DNA of 64,000 bases from Metridium senile (taxonomy: Eukaryota; Cnidaria; Anthozoa; Actiniaria; Metridiidae): NCBI GenBank assembly GCA_949775045.1, contig OX459099.1:1334501-1398500 (forward strand), read 5' to 3'. The notes below the pieces were generated by a model. That model was given only the letters and a program-made list of their open reading frames with translations. It was not told where the DNA came from and ran no database searches. Of the stretch, positions 40,661 to 51,300 are shown piece after piece (the stretch's first letter is position 1; each line of letters opens with the position of its first letter). Made by a program: the position numbers and the translations under genes.

Positions 40661-41271
40661 TTTAACAGCTTAAACGTTGATATTATGTGAATTCCATCTT
40701 TGAAATAACCCAGGATAGTATTCTAACTATAGGACAACCAGTACCATACCAAAATCTACGTAAAGTTGTGTATTCAATAACCGAAAAACTACAATTTCAT
40801 GCCTGCACCGAGGGTCGAAGAATGAGTTGTTTTGATTGGTCCATGAATAATGAGGGTCAAATATACCGCTATCTGATTGGTCAAAATAGAGTCTGTAATA
40901 ACACAACAAGTTACAAGAACTTAGACTGTTTGATGATATATTGAATAAAATATTTTAAGAGAAAGTCAAATTTATTATTTATTCGAATCAATATTTAATT
41001 TCTATTCCAATTTACAAAAAAAAAAAAAAAAGAATACTTTTCTTACAAAGTTCATCCAATCATAGGCAAGTATTCAAAAACAAAAAACAAATGAAATTTC
41101 CATGAATTTCCGATGATGAATAAACTAGATCAAAAGCCAAAAATTGACGAAAATGTTTTTAATTTTGTGACGAAATTGAATAAATGCTGTGATCCTTTAT
41201 GTGTTGATGACAAGGCGAACCAAAGCCGATATGCAGGACACAACTGTCCCTATACACCTGTTTTAAAAATC

Positions 41272-41350
41272 TTTTACTCCGACGAAGGGCTAAAGCTCGT
41301 AACGTCAGTAAAGGTAAGTCAACATTTTTTACGGTGTTACAAATTTCATT
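41272..41350. repeat. Dispersed repeat, GGGCTAAAGCTCG family, copy 3
   Basis: Contains TACTCCGACGAAGGGCTAAA, AACGTCAGTAAAGG and TTTTTTACGGTGTTACAAAT in the same order as copy 1. Confidence 0.75.
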
Positions 41351-41566
41351 ATATAACCTATTGTTTTAAAAATCGTTGTCGCTATAAGGCGACTGATCCA
41401 CACTCTGAAGCCTGCAAAGGATGTCGGTAATATGAACATAACTTTTATTTATTACACATTTTTTTAAACAAAGATTTCTTTCATCACCTACCACTGCAAC
41501 AAATAGCAACACAAACACGTACAACCAAAATATACCACTGCAACAGCTTTTTATAGTCATATAACA

Positions 41567-41641
41567 GGTAGGTGGGTAGGTGGGTAGGTGGGTTGGTGGG
41601 TAGGTGGGTAGGTGGGTATGTGGGTAGGTAGGTAGGTAGGT
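41567..41641. repeat. (GGTAGGTG)n microsatellite
   Basis: About nine octamer-like repeats of GGTAGGTG/GGTTGGTG. Confidence 0.95.
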
Positions 41642-42156
41642 ATTATATATTCTCTGGAACGGAATTCCAGACTTTTGCCCCATCACATGAAAAACTCTTT
41701 TTACCATTCTCTGTTTTTGTGTGTGTGTGTTCTTTTTCTCTGTTGTTAGTTATCAATAAATTAAAATTTAGTTATTCTATTAGAAAATAAATGTAAATAA
41801 CATTAACTATAGTAGTCTTCTCGTGTGTCACATTTATTGTGGCAGTCTTTAATTGTAAATTTTGTGTGTGTTCTTTTTTCTTTGCTGTTAGTCAGATAAA
41901 GAATACAAAAACACAAATTCTCTGTTTTAGGTAGAGGAAACTGTAGTGAGGTACTGGAACACCTTAAGTTATAATTGGTAACGTTCTGCTTTTGAGTAAA
42001 GAGATCTGCATGCAAGACAAGATGGTGTTATACAATTAACTATTCTAAATCGATATCACTGATAAATTGCCTTTGGTTTTTGCTGTTTGTATTTCGACAG
42101 TTTCCCAACCTAGAGCTTTCAGAGCTTCTTGATGGGGAGCAGAAGGGAGGGGGTGT

Positions 42157-42490
42157 CGCTAAATCGATATTAATCGATTTATTTAGTTGATTAATATCGA
42201 TTGATATTTTCTGGCTGATTAGTATCGACTAATATATATTGATAGTAGATGGAAACACGTTGATCATGAAATAAAGTCCAACAAAGACACCGTTATAAAT
42301 ATCGATAAATATGTCGTTATATTTATATTGATAAATATCGATATACAAAATCGATAAATATCGATATAAATCGATTTAATCGATAATCACAAAAAAGCTA
42401 TGTATCCATTTTTATCGATTTTCAATAAAAGTCGATTAATTATTATCGATAATTACCGATTTGTATCGAGTAATCGATTTATCGATTAGT
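42157..42490. repeat. ATCGAT-rich degenerate repeat
   Basis: Many ATCGAT or TATCGAT palindromes separated by 4-12 AT-rich bases. They are not in strict register. Confidence 0.75.
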
Positions 42491-42491
42491 T

Positions 42492-42723
42492 ACTCCGGGC
42501 TTAGCCTCCTCCGCAGGCAACTCCTGAGTCCGAGAGTGAGTTTCGTGATTTTGGGGTTCCTGTGTTGAAAATTCGAGGACGACGAAGCCTGGTGACGATC
42601 CCCCTCCTCTTGCCTCCTTCAGTCATTTTTGCCATATGCCACAGGAAGCCCGCGACGGGTTTTTTCTTTTTCTTCGTTTTTTTCTGCCTAAGAGATGCCT
42701 GCGGAGGAGGCTACTCCGGGCTA
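42492..42723. mobile_element. Foldback with TAGCCTCCTCCGCAGGCA arms
   Basis: TAGCCTCCTCCGCAGGCA and its complement TGCCTGCGGAGGAGGCTA mark the ends. ACTCCGGGC is present at both ends, in the same orientation. GC-rich relative to its surroundings. Confidence 0.7.
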
Positions 42724-42883
42724 TAGTTCATCAGATAGACTTTTTGGAGTAACTACAGAATACCCCGTCAACCTTGGTGGGAGGAAATACAGGCTACGTG
42801 TCAGAAATAAGAAATGGGTTGCCTGTGTCTTAGTGACGTGTAAAGAAGGGAAAAGATGCGGGGTATTCTAAACTCTAAACGAG

Positions 42884-43309
42884 CCATGTTCTAAACGAGG
42901 ATGGGCTAGGAGGGGACTGGGTACTAGTTTCTAGAATTAATGCAATTAATAAATAAACTACTTAACATGACAAAGCACATCAACATATACGTGATATCAC
43001 ACATTTTGATGCTATTTGGTTGTATATTTCCATTGCAGCAGTCTCTCAAACGTCCATAACATTACAAAGGAATGTATGGTTTGGAGGGACAGCTGTCCCT
43101 CCAAACTATACATTTCTTTATAATTTTTCACATATTTGAAAGGCTGCTACTTGGTCATTATTCAACAGAATATAAAGTAATTCTGTAATATTGTATATTT
43201 TGATGTGCTCTTTCATGTTATGGGCTATATTTCTTAATTGCATTAAATCTAGAAACTAGTACGGCCTAGTACCCAGTCCCCTCCTTGCCCCTCGTCATTT
43301 AGAACATGG
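42884..43309. mobile_element. Foldback, 0.43 kb, with a perfect central palindrome
   Basis: Outer arms CCATGTTCTAAACGAG and AGGGGACTGGGTACTAG.TTCTAGA with complements. An inner palindrome reads GGTTTGGAGGGACAGCTGTC and onward (43078-43107). Confidence 0.75.
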
Positions 43310-43430
43310 CCATCAGTTGTATACCGACTTTTTTTATCTATCCTAACAACGTCTACGCAGGAGACTAGTGGCCTACGGAAGAGCAAGATTTAAGCATAGC
43401 CAAGGTATTTTAAAAAGTTATTTTATGCAT

Positions 43431-43656
43431 ATACCTACTTGCAGTAAGGTTGTCATACAAAATAGAACATTTGTCACAAAGAAAATAGAACATTTGTGAT
43501 TTAGTGCGAAAGGAATTAATTAAAAGACAAAAGAGAGAGTTCAGTTTGAGTGATCTTCTTTTGTCTTTTAATCAATTCCTATCGTATTAAATCACAAATG
43601 TTCTATTTTCTTTATAACAAATGTATATTTTTGTATGACAACCTTACTGCAAGTAG

Positions 43657-43662
<6 letters not shown>
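43431..43662. mobile_element. Foldback family with TTAAAAGACAAAAGA core, copy 1
   Basis: Arms ATACCTACTTGCAGTAAGG..GTCATACAAAA and complement, core GGAATTAATTAAAAGACAAA / TTTGTCTTTTAATCAATTCC. Related copies are at 51782-51938 and 53521-53670. It is followed by a (TA)n run (to 43692). Confidence 0.8.
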
Positions 43663-43695
<33 letters not shown>

Positions 43696-43745
43696 TTTGG
43701 ATGTATGAATCTATACTGTCGGTTTATGTAGAGAGTGTTATATAG

Positions 43746-43905
43746 ATTGTAAATTATAGATCAAAGACAAGACATCCCTTTAGCTGTTATTCAGAGTTTT
43801 TAATACGCGTACGCGACCATCGGACAGAGATTAAAGTCTGTCTAATGATCGCGTAAGCATGAAACTCTCAACGTCTTGTCTGTGATCTATCTATAATTTA
43901 CAATC
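43746..43905. repeat. Foldback
   Basis: ATTGTAAATTATAGATCA.AGACAAGAC and complement at the ends, with an inner imperfect CGCG.ACGCGACCATCGGACAGA palindrome. Confidence 0.7.
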
Positions 43906-44203
43906 AATACAAGAAATGCATCATTCACGGTTCAGTGCAGTTATGGCGATACATGTGAAGAAAAGTTTTCTTCTTTTAAACCAGTGAAAAGTGAATGTGA
44001 GCCTAGCGAATTTGCTTTTTCAAATAACAAAATCGTGTAAATTAATATACGGCAATAATAATCTGATGATTAAAATCAAATTATTCATTGATTGATTGAT
44101 TGGCATGAAAGAACAAATCACCGTCGACTATGTATATGTTCATAGAACTTTATGAAGATAAGGTCTAGTTCAAACGTCGCATCTCACATGTGCCGAATGT
44201 AAA

Positions 44204-44827
44204 GCCCTGTTTATAGGGGCCCAACGATATTGGACGATGTTGGATGGGGAGCCGTTCAAAGACCTTCAAACGAGCCCAAAATGTGGTTGGATATTGCTTC
44301 AAACTAGCGACGCGGAACAATGTGTACGCTATTTGTCATGGATAATTTAGTCAAAAACAGGGAATTGATGCTTTAGATTATTGTTATTGAACTGATTCTT
44401 GATTCAGAGCATCAAACGAACAACTAATCTTAATAGAACGACAGAGGATAAATAGACGCGATATCTTTTTCGTTGTATTTTTTAAAATTTCGGTCGTATT
44501 TTGCTTTATTTTGACATAATTGATCTATTTTATGTAGTTGTTTTTTTCTTTTTCAAACGTAAAAACAGCCAAATTATACAAAGATTACAACACGAAGAGA
44601 CACAAAATGTATGCGTACGCGACCAAGTTTGCTGATTGGATGGACGAGAACAATAGAAATGGATGGAATCGTTCAAACGAATCCAAGATTTGTTAAGCAC
44701 GAGAACAATAGAAATGTTGGATGGAAAGTTTGACCCGAATCAAACTTCATCCAACATCGTCCAACAGGTTGTTCAAACGGGCCCAACATATTGTTGATCC
44801 AACAATGCTCGTTTAATTAAACAGGGC
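44204..44827. mobile_element. Foldback/MITE, 0.62 kb
   Basis: Ends GCCCTGTTTATAGGGGCCCA and the complement ..GGGCCCAACAT...AACAGGGC are inverted. Inner ATTGGACGATGTTGGAT / ATCCAACATCGTCCAACA. No ORF. Confidence 0.7.
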
Positions 44828-45380
44828 ATGTATATGAATTTAAACATCTACGTATTTTTGTCATATTCGTAGTAATATCTACAACTGTCAAAAACAGCAA
44901 AAAGTTAGTCAAATTGTGCTAAAAATGGTCCTAAATCTATTCCATATGGCCCTAACGTTATAAAACAACTTAGTGTGACGTTAGAAAAACATTTTAGGTA
45001 ATTATACCCAGTGCGACGAATCGATGAGTACTTGCATTAATTAATTGAGTACCCAGTGGGGGTTTATTAGCTATACGGGTATGTGGCGCTGAATAGGGTA
45101 TGGTTTATGCCCTTGCTGTCTTCAACAGCCAGGATATGTATATTACCCTTGTCCTAAACAGGAAAAGAAAGAAGGAGAAAAGATCTTAGATTTCATGTTT
45201 TTGTGTGTTTTCGTTTTTGGAAAACACACTAAAACTTTTAGAAACTGTGTGTCCATTTATATTCAATAGATTCAGATTTTTATACCTCTAGCGGCACATC
45301 TAGCCCCCCCTCCCCCTAACTCCCCCTCCCGGATTGATGATACTGAATACTGTAAATACTTTCATTAAACACAGACCAAG
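44828..45380. other. Upstream region of the GT31 gene
   Basis: Contains a C-rich run (45304-45335) just before the first exon. No promoter motif was assigned. Confidence 0.4.
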
Positions 45381-48300
45381 ATGATTCCATCGATGAAGTG
45401 TCAATTTTGTCTTCTTGTCCTGCTGGCTGTTGTGGTGATGTCGTTTTTAAGTACGCAAGAATATCTTTTAACGTCCCGTGTATCGCTGAAGCGACTTGAC
45501 CGAACAATACAGACCAAGACCGACGTGTTTCTAGTTGTAGTCATATCTTCAGCACCGTCAAGAAAAGCGAGACGAGATGCTATACGAAGTACTTATTGGA
45601 AACACTGTCACAACGACACAAAGGTTTGTAAAAATCATTTTGTTCATTTATTGTAGTTTATAAATTTATTTAAATCTGATTCCAATTAACAGGTACACTG
45701 AACTAAATGAACATTTTCAATACAATACAATACAAAAAAAATTCATTTACGAGGGAAAATACTTATTAACACTAAAAGTTATCTAACTTATTTAGAAATA
45801 ACGAAATAAATAAAAACTAGACGCTTATGAAGCGTTTACTCGTGCCTGGTTGGAGAAATTCAAGCTAATGATTCACATAGTTGATATTGGCATAGCGAGA
45901 CCTAAATTGCACTCATGACTTTTTATGTCATAACAATTATAGACAACGCTTGAAAAGAAAACAAGGACATGTTTGATAATAAAACGAGACATATTAGCTA
46001 AGTATGTTACCCATGAACGTTCAGTATTGCTCTCAATAAACCTTTCAGGGTGGTTTTCCAAGTACTGAACACCAATAGTACGTATTTGTATATGATTATG
46101 TGTATTACCATACAGCTGATGTGATACTGCTCTAAAAAAAACAATCACCTGCACCACCAACATCTAAGGATTGTAAACATTGTTCACCTGATCTAATCTG
46201 TAATAATACTACTGGGGGAATTCTTGGAACAGTTTGCACAATATTATCTTGAATTAGAGGACCAGGATTTGATTCAATGTCACCTGAAATAAGTAATTTT
46301 CGTCTAGACAGACAATAGTTCTCGTTTTGAGCATAACATTTTATTAAACTAGACGCATAAGTGCATGAACTCGGGATTCTCTGAGTCTTATAGAGAGACG
46401 TTGGTCTATTACAAGAAAGGGACGATATGATACCGACTGGCTGTACATTTGAACCTTCTTTGAGAAATAAATGCTTGTGTACCAATCCCCTTGAACTTTT
46501 GCACAGTTAATATAATTATGTAACTTAGAAGACCTGGATATATTTGAGCGTATTCTATGATAAACAAACCGTCTAAGCTTCCTACTTTTGGTGTTTAAAC
46601 GGCTTATTAATCGTGTTGTTAATCGTGTTGGTATTCTACTTAGTTCAGTCACGACTACGATGACAGCGAAAATGTCTATAATTATAATAAACAAACCTTG
46701 AATAACGAGACCTGGTATTATTTGTAATCTTAACTGTGACTTCTGCATCATTATATAAATGTACAGTCAAACAACTAGTTTTATCTAATACATCACAATC
46801 ACTGAACGATGAAATGACAATCATTACCAGAAATCGAAGACATGTGACGTCACCGCATGCTAAAGTTAGATTTGTGGCATTTAAAAATGGCCGCTCAGAA
46901 TTACTGATAAATGTATGGGCTCAGAAAGAAAATGTCTAATATATTTGCTAAATATCATTGTACTATCGGTGCCGCCTCCTAACTTTTAACTCAAGTATAA
47001 GTTCTATTCATTTATGCAAGTTACGTTTGATTTAGTTTTCTCAATATGCAGCACGAAGGAATAACATTATCGAGAAATAATTGCTTTACTTTAGTCTGTA
47101 TTTCAGCGAAAAATGTGTAATTTACCTTGTGTTTAGCATCGCCTGCCATCGATAGTTTACATAGATCTATCCTTGCCGCCTTCTTAAAATGCTCCTGAGA
47201 TTACAGGCTTTTCAATGCTGTTTTAGAAGTCTTTCCAAGTAATACACTAATGACGCAGATTAACAGTAAAAAGTGATAATTTTTTAGTTTTAAAAATTTC
47301 CATTTTACACCAAAATATCATAAAAAATGACCGATAAATCCTGCAAAGAAGCTTGTTTCGATCGTCGAGTCGATTGCAATGTTTACAGCTTAGTAGCCTG
47401 GTGATTTTACGTGTAATTCCGCTGTTTAAAGAATCCGAAGGCTTCTTAAGCGGGAAATTCAAAATTCAAAGTTCATAAGAATGGGCTTCCTGTGTCCTTT
47501 TGAAATTTTCTAAGTGACCTAATTCGTTCGAATTATTCTATGCCGAGCGTAAGCGGGCGCTTCAATTTTAAATATATCAACTGCACCAGAAGCGCTTGGT
47601 ACTTCTAAACAAACTTATAATAGTTTGGTTTTGATAAATTAATTTATTTCGATAGAAATTCGAGGATAATTCTGGACTGCCAGTAGACCGCTGGTCATAA
47701 TATCGCGGACGTAAAATGTCTTAGATTTCTGGTAATGAGTTTGAGTGTAGAAGTCGAAGAACTTGACTGTTTTGTACCCTAACAAAGTTACTAATATCAA
47801 ATATGGAAAACAGAAAATACTTCCTTGAATTAAAAATAACAAAAGAAGCAAGGTACTTAGCATTATTATTATGAAAGAAGTGATCATCTTTGAGAAGGCG
47901 GCCTTACTTTGAGACTCACATGGTTGAGTGTAAACACAAGTCGCTAGTCTTGTATCTTCTTCGCTTGAAATCGCCGTTTTTTCTTCGGTAGACCTTTGTT
48001 CACATTGTGTAGTTGAGCTCTTTGTGGTTTTAGAGTTTGTATGAGCTGAAATATAAGTCTCTTTTGAATAGATAGGTAGCTTGTTTGATAGATAGTTCAC
48101 GATAAGTTTCACGATAGGCAGTTTCATAGGCAGTTTCACGATAGATTCGCGGTATCTCTCAAAATGGCCTTTCCGAAAACGCTCGACATCTTTTAGTGTT
48201 GCCATACCGCGAATGGTGTGTGGATTTGTAAGTGATTTGAGCGTATTTAAAGACGTAGAATCCATAGTTTTGATATCAAAGAAACCAACAACACACAAGG

Positions 48301-51300
48301 TTAACAGTGTAGCTTTGTGTAGCTAGTTTGACCACGTGCTAATGTCGCAAAGAATCCTGGGTGTTATCGCCTCGGTTTGAAAATCTTCGACGTGGAAACC
48401 AAAGACGGCGTTGCATTTTAAGACTCGTGCCGGCCATAGGCCTGGGCACGAGTAAAAAAAAAATTATAAATATAAAAATATAAAAATAAATAAATATAAA
48501 TAAATTTTCGAGCGTGAGTAGCCCTTAAACTGTTTGCATTTGGGTTCGTTTAAAATACCAGATTAGATACATGATAACGGGGAGAACGACAACTATGCTA
48601 CTGAATGATAGCAGTTTAATATTGAAAAAAGTTTCTAGTTTCGCGATTCTTCTACATGTATCGTGAACAGAGAGAATAGGATAGTTTTGCGGGGAGTCTT
48701 CAGTCTCAAGTGAGTTAAGGCCTGGGTCAGACAGCCATTTTTAATAAAATGTTAGTAATTCGGATTTCAATCTTCGTTTCAAAAGTTAAATCATTTAACT
48801 TAGGTACATGTTAGTTTTTAATGAAAGTGTAAAAGTTTTGATACAAGCATGGCATTCCATTGGTCACGTGACCAGCATCATAGTCGTAATGTCATAGCAA
48901 AATGGGGTAGATAGAGTCACCAGCCAGATTGTTCCAATATACGTTGTTGGGTTACTTTTATATATGTCTTTCGAACTTGGCCTAGAATGGTTGTCCATCA
49001 TTGATTGTTTAGGAGTTATTTGCCAAAAAGGGTCACGTGACCAATCGACGTATTCACAAATATGCGTTTTTCTCTTTATCGTTTCAATGAAGTCATCCAT
49101 TCGGGGCCAGAACATATTTAAAAATACGTCTTTAACATTTTAAGACACAAAAAGGATTGCAATTAATGCAACAAATTAACCCCATTTTCAAATTTCCATT
49201 TTACAGCCTTGCTGGTCACGTGACCACCAAGTTATAATCATTTCCAACGCAAAATGTTAAGGAGCCTAATTGTCACTTGAGTTCCAAAATATATTTTAGT
49301 ACATTGAATATAAGGGAAATTATTTTAAAATTTTACGGTCCGCCATAAAATTCCTGGGCCCGGTTGTACGAAGCCTGAATAAGCGCTATCCACCGGATAA
49401 CTTCCTATCCAGCGGATAAAAGTTATCCAGATGGCGTGATTCCGTTGCACGAAGCTTGAATAGCACTTATCCACTGGATAAAGTTATCCGCGGATAGGTA
49501 GGTAGTATAACTTTTTATCCACCGAATAAAATTGACGTATATAATGAAACAAAATGGCGTCTCGTCGTATTTACTTCATTAATAATCGTGTTAATCATGT
49601 ACAAAGAAGAGAAAGAAACTATAGAAGAAATGTGGACCCTTTAACCGAATACACTGAGAGTGAACTCCGTTGTAGATATAGGTTCGGAAGGGCCGGCATA
49701 CAGTTTATCGTCGATCTTTTACAAGATGAAATTACTCCTCACACAAGAAGAAGTCGGCCGTTGTCCCCTCTCCTTCAAGTACTCGTCACTCTAAGGTTTT
49801 TAGCATCAGGTAGCTTTCTCCAAATAATCGGCGACACTTTCTTTTCCTTTGACAAAGCTACCGTGAGTCGTGTTGTTCGTAGAGTTACTCTGGCTTTAGC
49901 TGGAAAACTCAACGACTTTGTGAAGTTTCCTGTCACTGCTGACGAGAAAAAGGAGGCAAAAGAGGGTCTATATAAAATCGCTGGCTTTCCATGTGCCATT
50001 GGCTGTGTCGATGGGACTCATGTCCGGATAAAAGCTCCACCAGATAATGAGCCTGATTTCGTGAACAGGAAGGGATATCACTCTGTAAATGTTCAAGGCA
50101 TTTGTAATCACAAAGGTGAGTAATAATTGATGTAAGATACACTTTCATAACAATGTAGTTCTTATAATCACTGATAATTTTCCAATGGAAATCCAAGGGA
50201 AAAAACAATGGATTGTTAATAAAACAATGGCAATTTTCGGTACCAGTTTTACTCACACAGGTACCCCACAACAGAAAAGTGTTGTATCCATAATATTTTC
50301 AACAATCCAATAACAGTTATATATGAAATAACATTTTTTTGTTTTAATGAATATTATTTCTTACCCCTGATACATATTTTTTTATATACAAACATTTATA
50401 ACTTTTTGAAAACCATTTGTATTTGTTTTTGTAGGATTGTTTACAAATATTGTAGCTAGATGGCCAGGGAGCACACACGACAGCCACATTTTTAGAACAT
50501 CGAACATCGGTCGACAGCTTGAAGGTACTGGCCTTGATAATGGGATTCTCCTGGGTAAGTTAAATGAAATGACTACCCTGTTTGTTAATTTTATAAACTA
50601 TAATTATTTACATATATTTAATGTGTGTAGATATAATAATTGATACAATAACAAAATAATATATTATTGTAAAAAAGGAAAACAACACAATTAAAGGAAG
50701 AAAAAGAAAAGGATTGATAAGATTATATAGACTATATAAAAAAAATTAAAAAGTTAGATAAATCTAAGTGAATATATAAAACATTATTGTGCATTTTAGA
50801 AAAAGAAAAAAAAATAAATCTCATACTTTATAATATAATATAGTGTAATTATGTTATAAATTAATGAAAAGATATTTAATCAAATAGTTCTCAACTTTTT
50901 CCTAATTTCTCTTTATGAATAGGTGATAGTGGATATGCTTGTTCCCCATTCATGATGACGCCCTACCTTCATCCAAACACAAGAGAGCAGGAAAACTTTA
51001 ATAGATCACATAAAGTAACAAGATGCCTTATTGAGAGAACCTTTGGCATATTAAAGAGAAGGTTCCATATTCTTCACTCAGAAATAAGAATGGCCCCAGA
51101 GCGAGCCTGCACAATTACTGTGGCATGCTGTGTTCTGCACAACATTGCAGTAACACTAAATGAGCCAGAACCCGAGGATGACTACATGCAGGCAGCAATG
51201 GATCATGATATGAACATAATATACCACGGCCCAGAAAATGGAAATGCAGTGAGGAATCACATTACAAATGCATTTTTTTAAGCATTATAAAATGCTTAAA

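Larger units (their letters stand above)
40661..42156. other. Intergenic region upstream of RADIL
   Basis: AT-rich, holding a poly-A stretch (about 41017-41031), one GGGCTAAAGCTCG repeat and a GGTAGGTG microsatellite. No gene recognised; small ORFs lack support. Confidence 0.5.

Noticed and set aside
46736..46939. 67-aa plus-strand ORF
   Set aside because: No similarity and no splice context; overlaps the minus-strand remnant's upstream region.
48864..49115. 83-aa minus-strand ORF
   Set aside because: It runs across the palindrome cluster, has no recognised family and no splice support.
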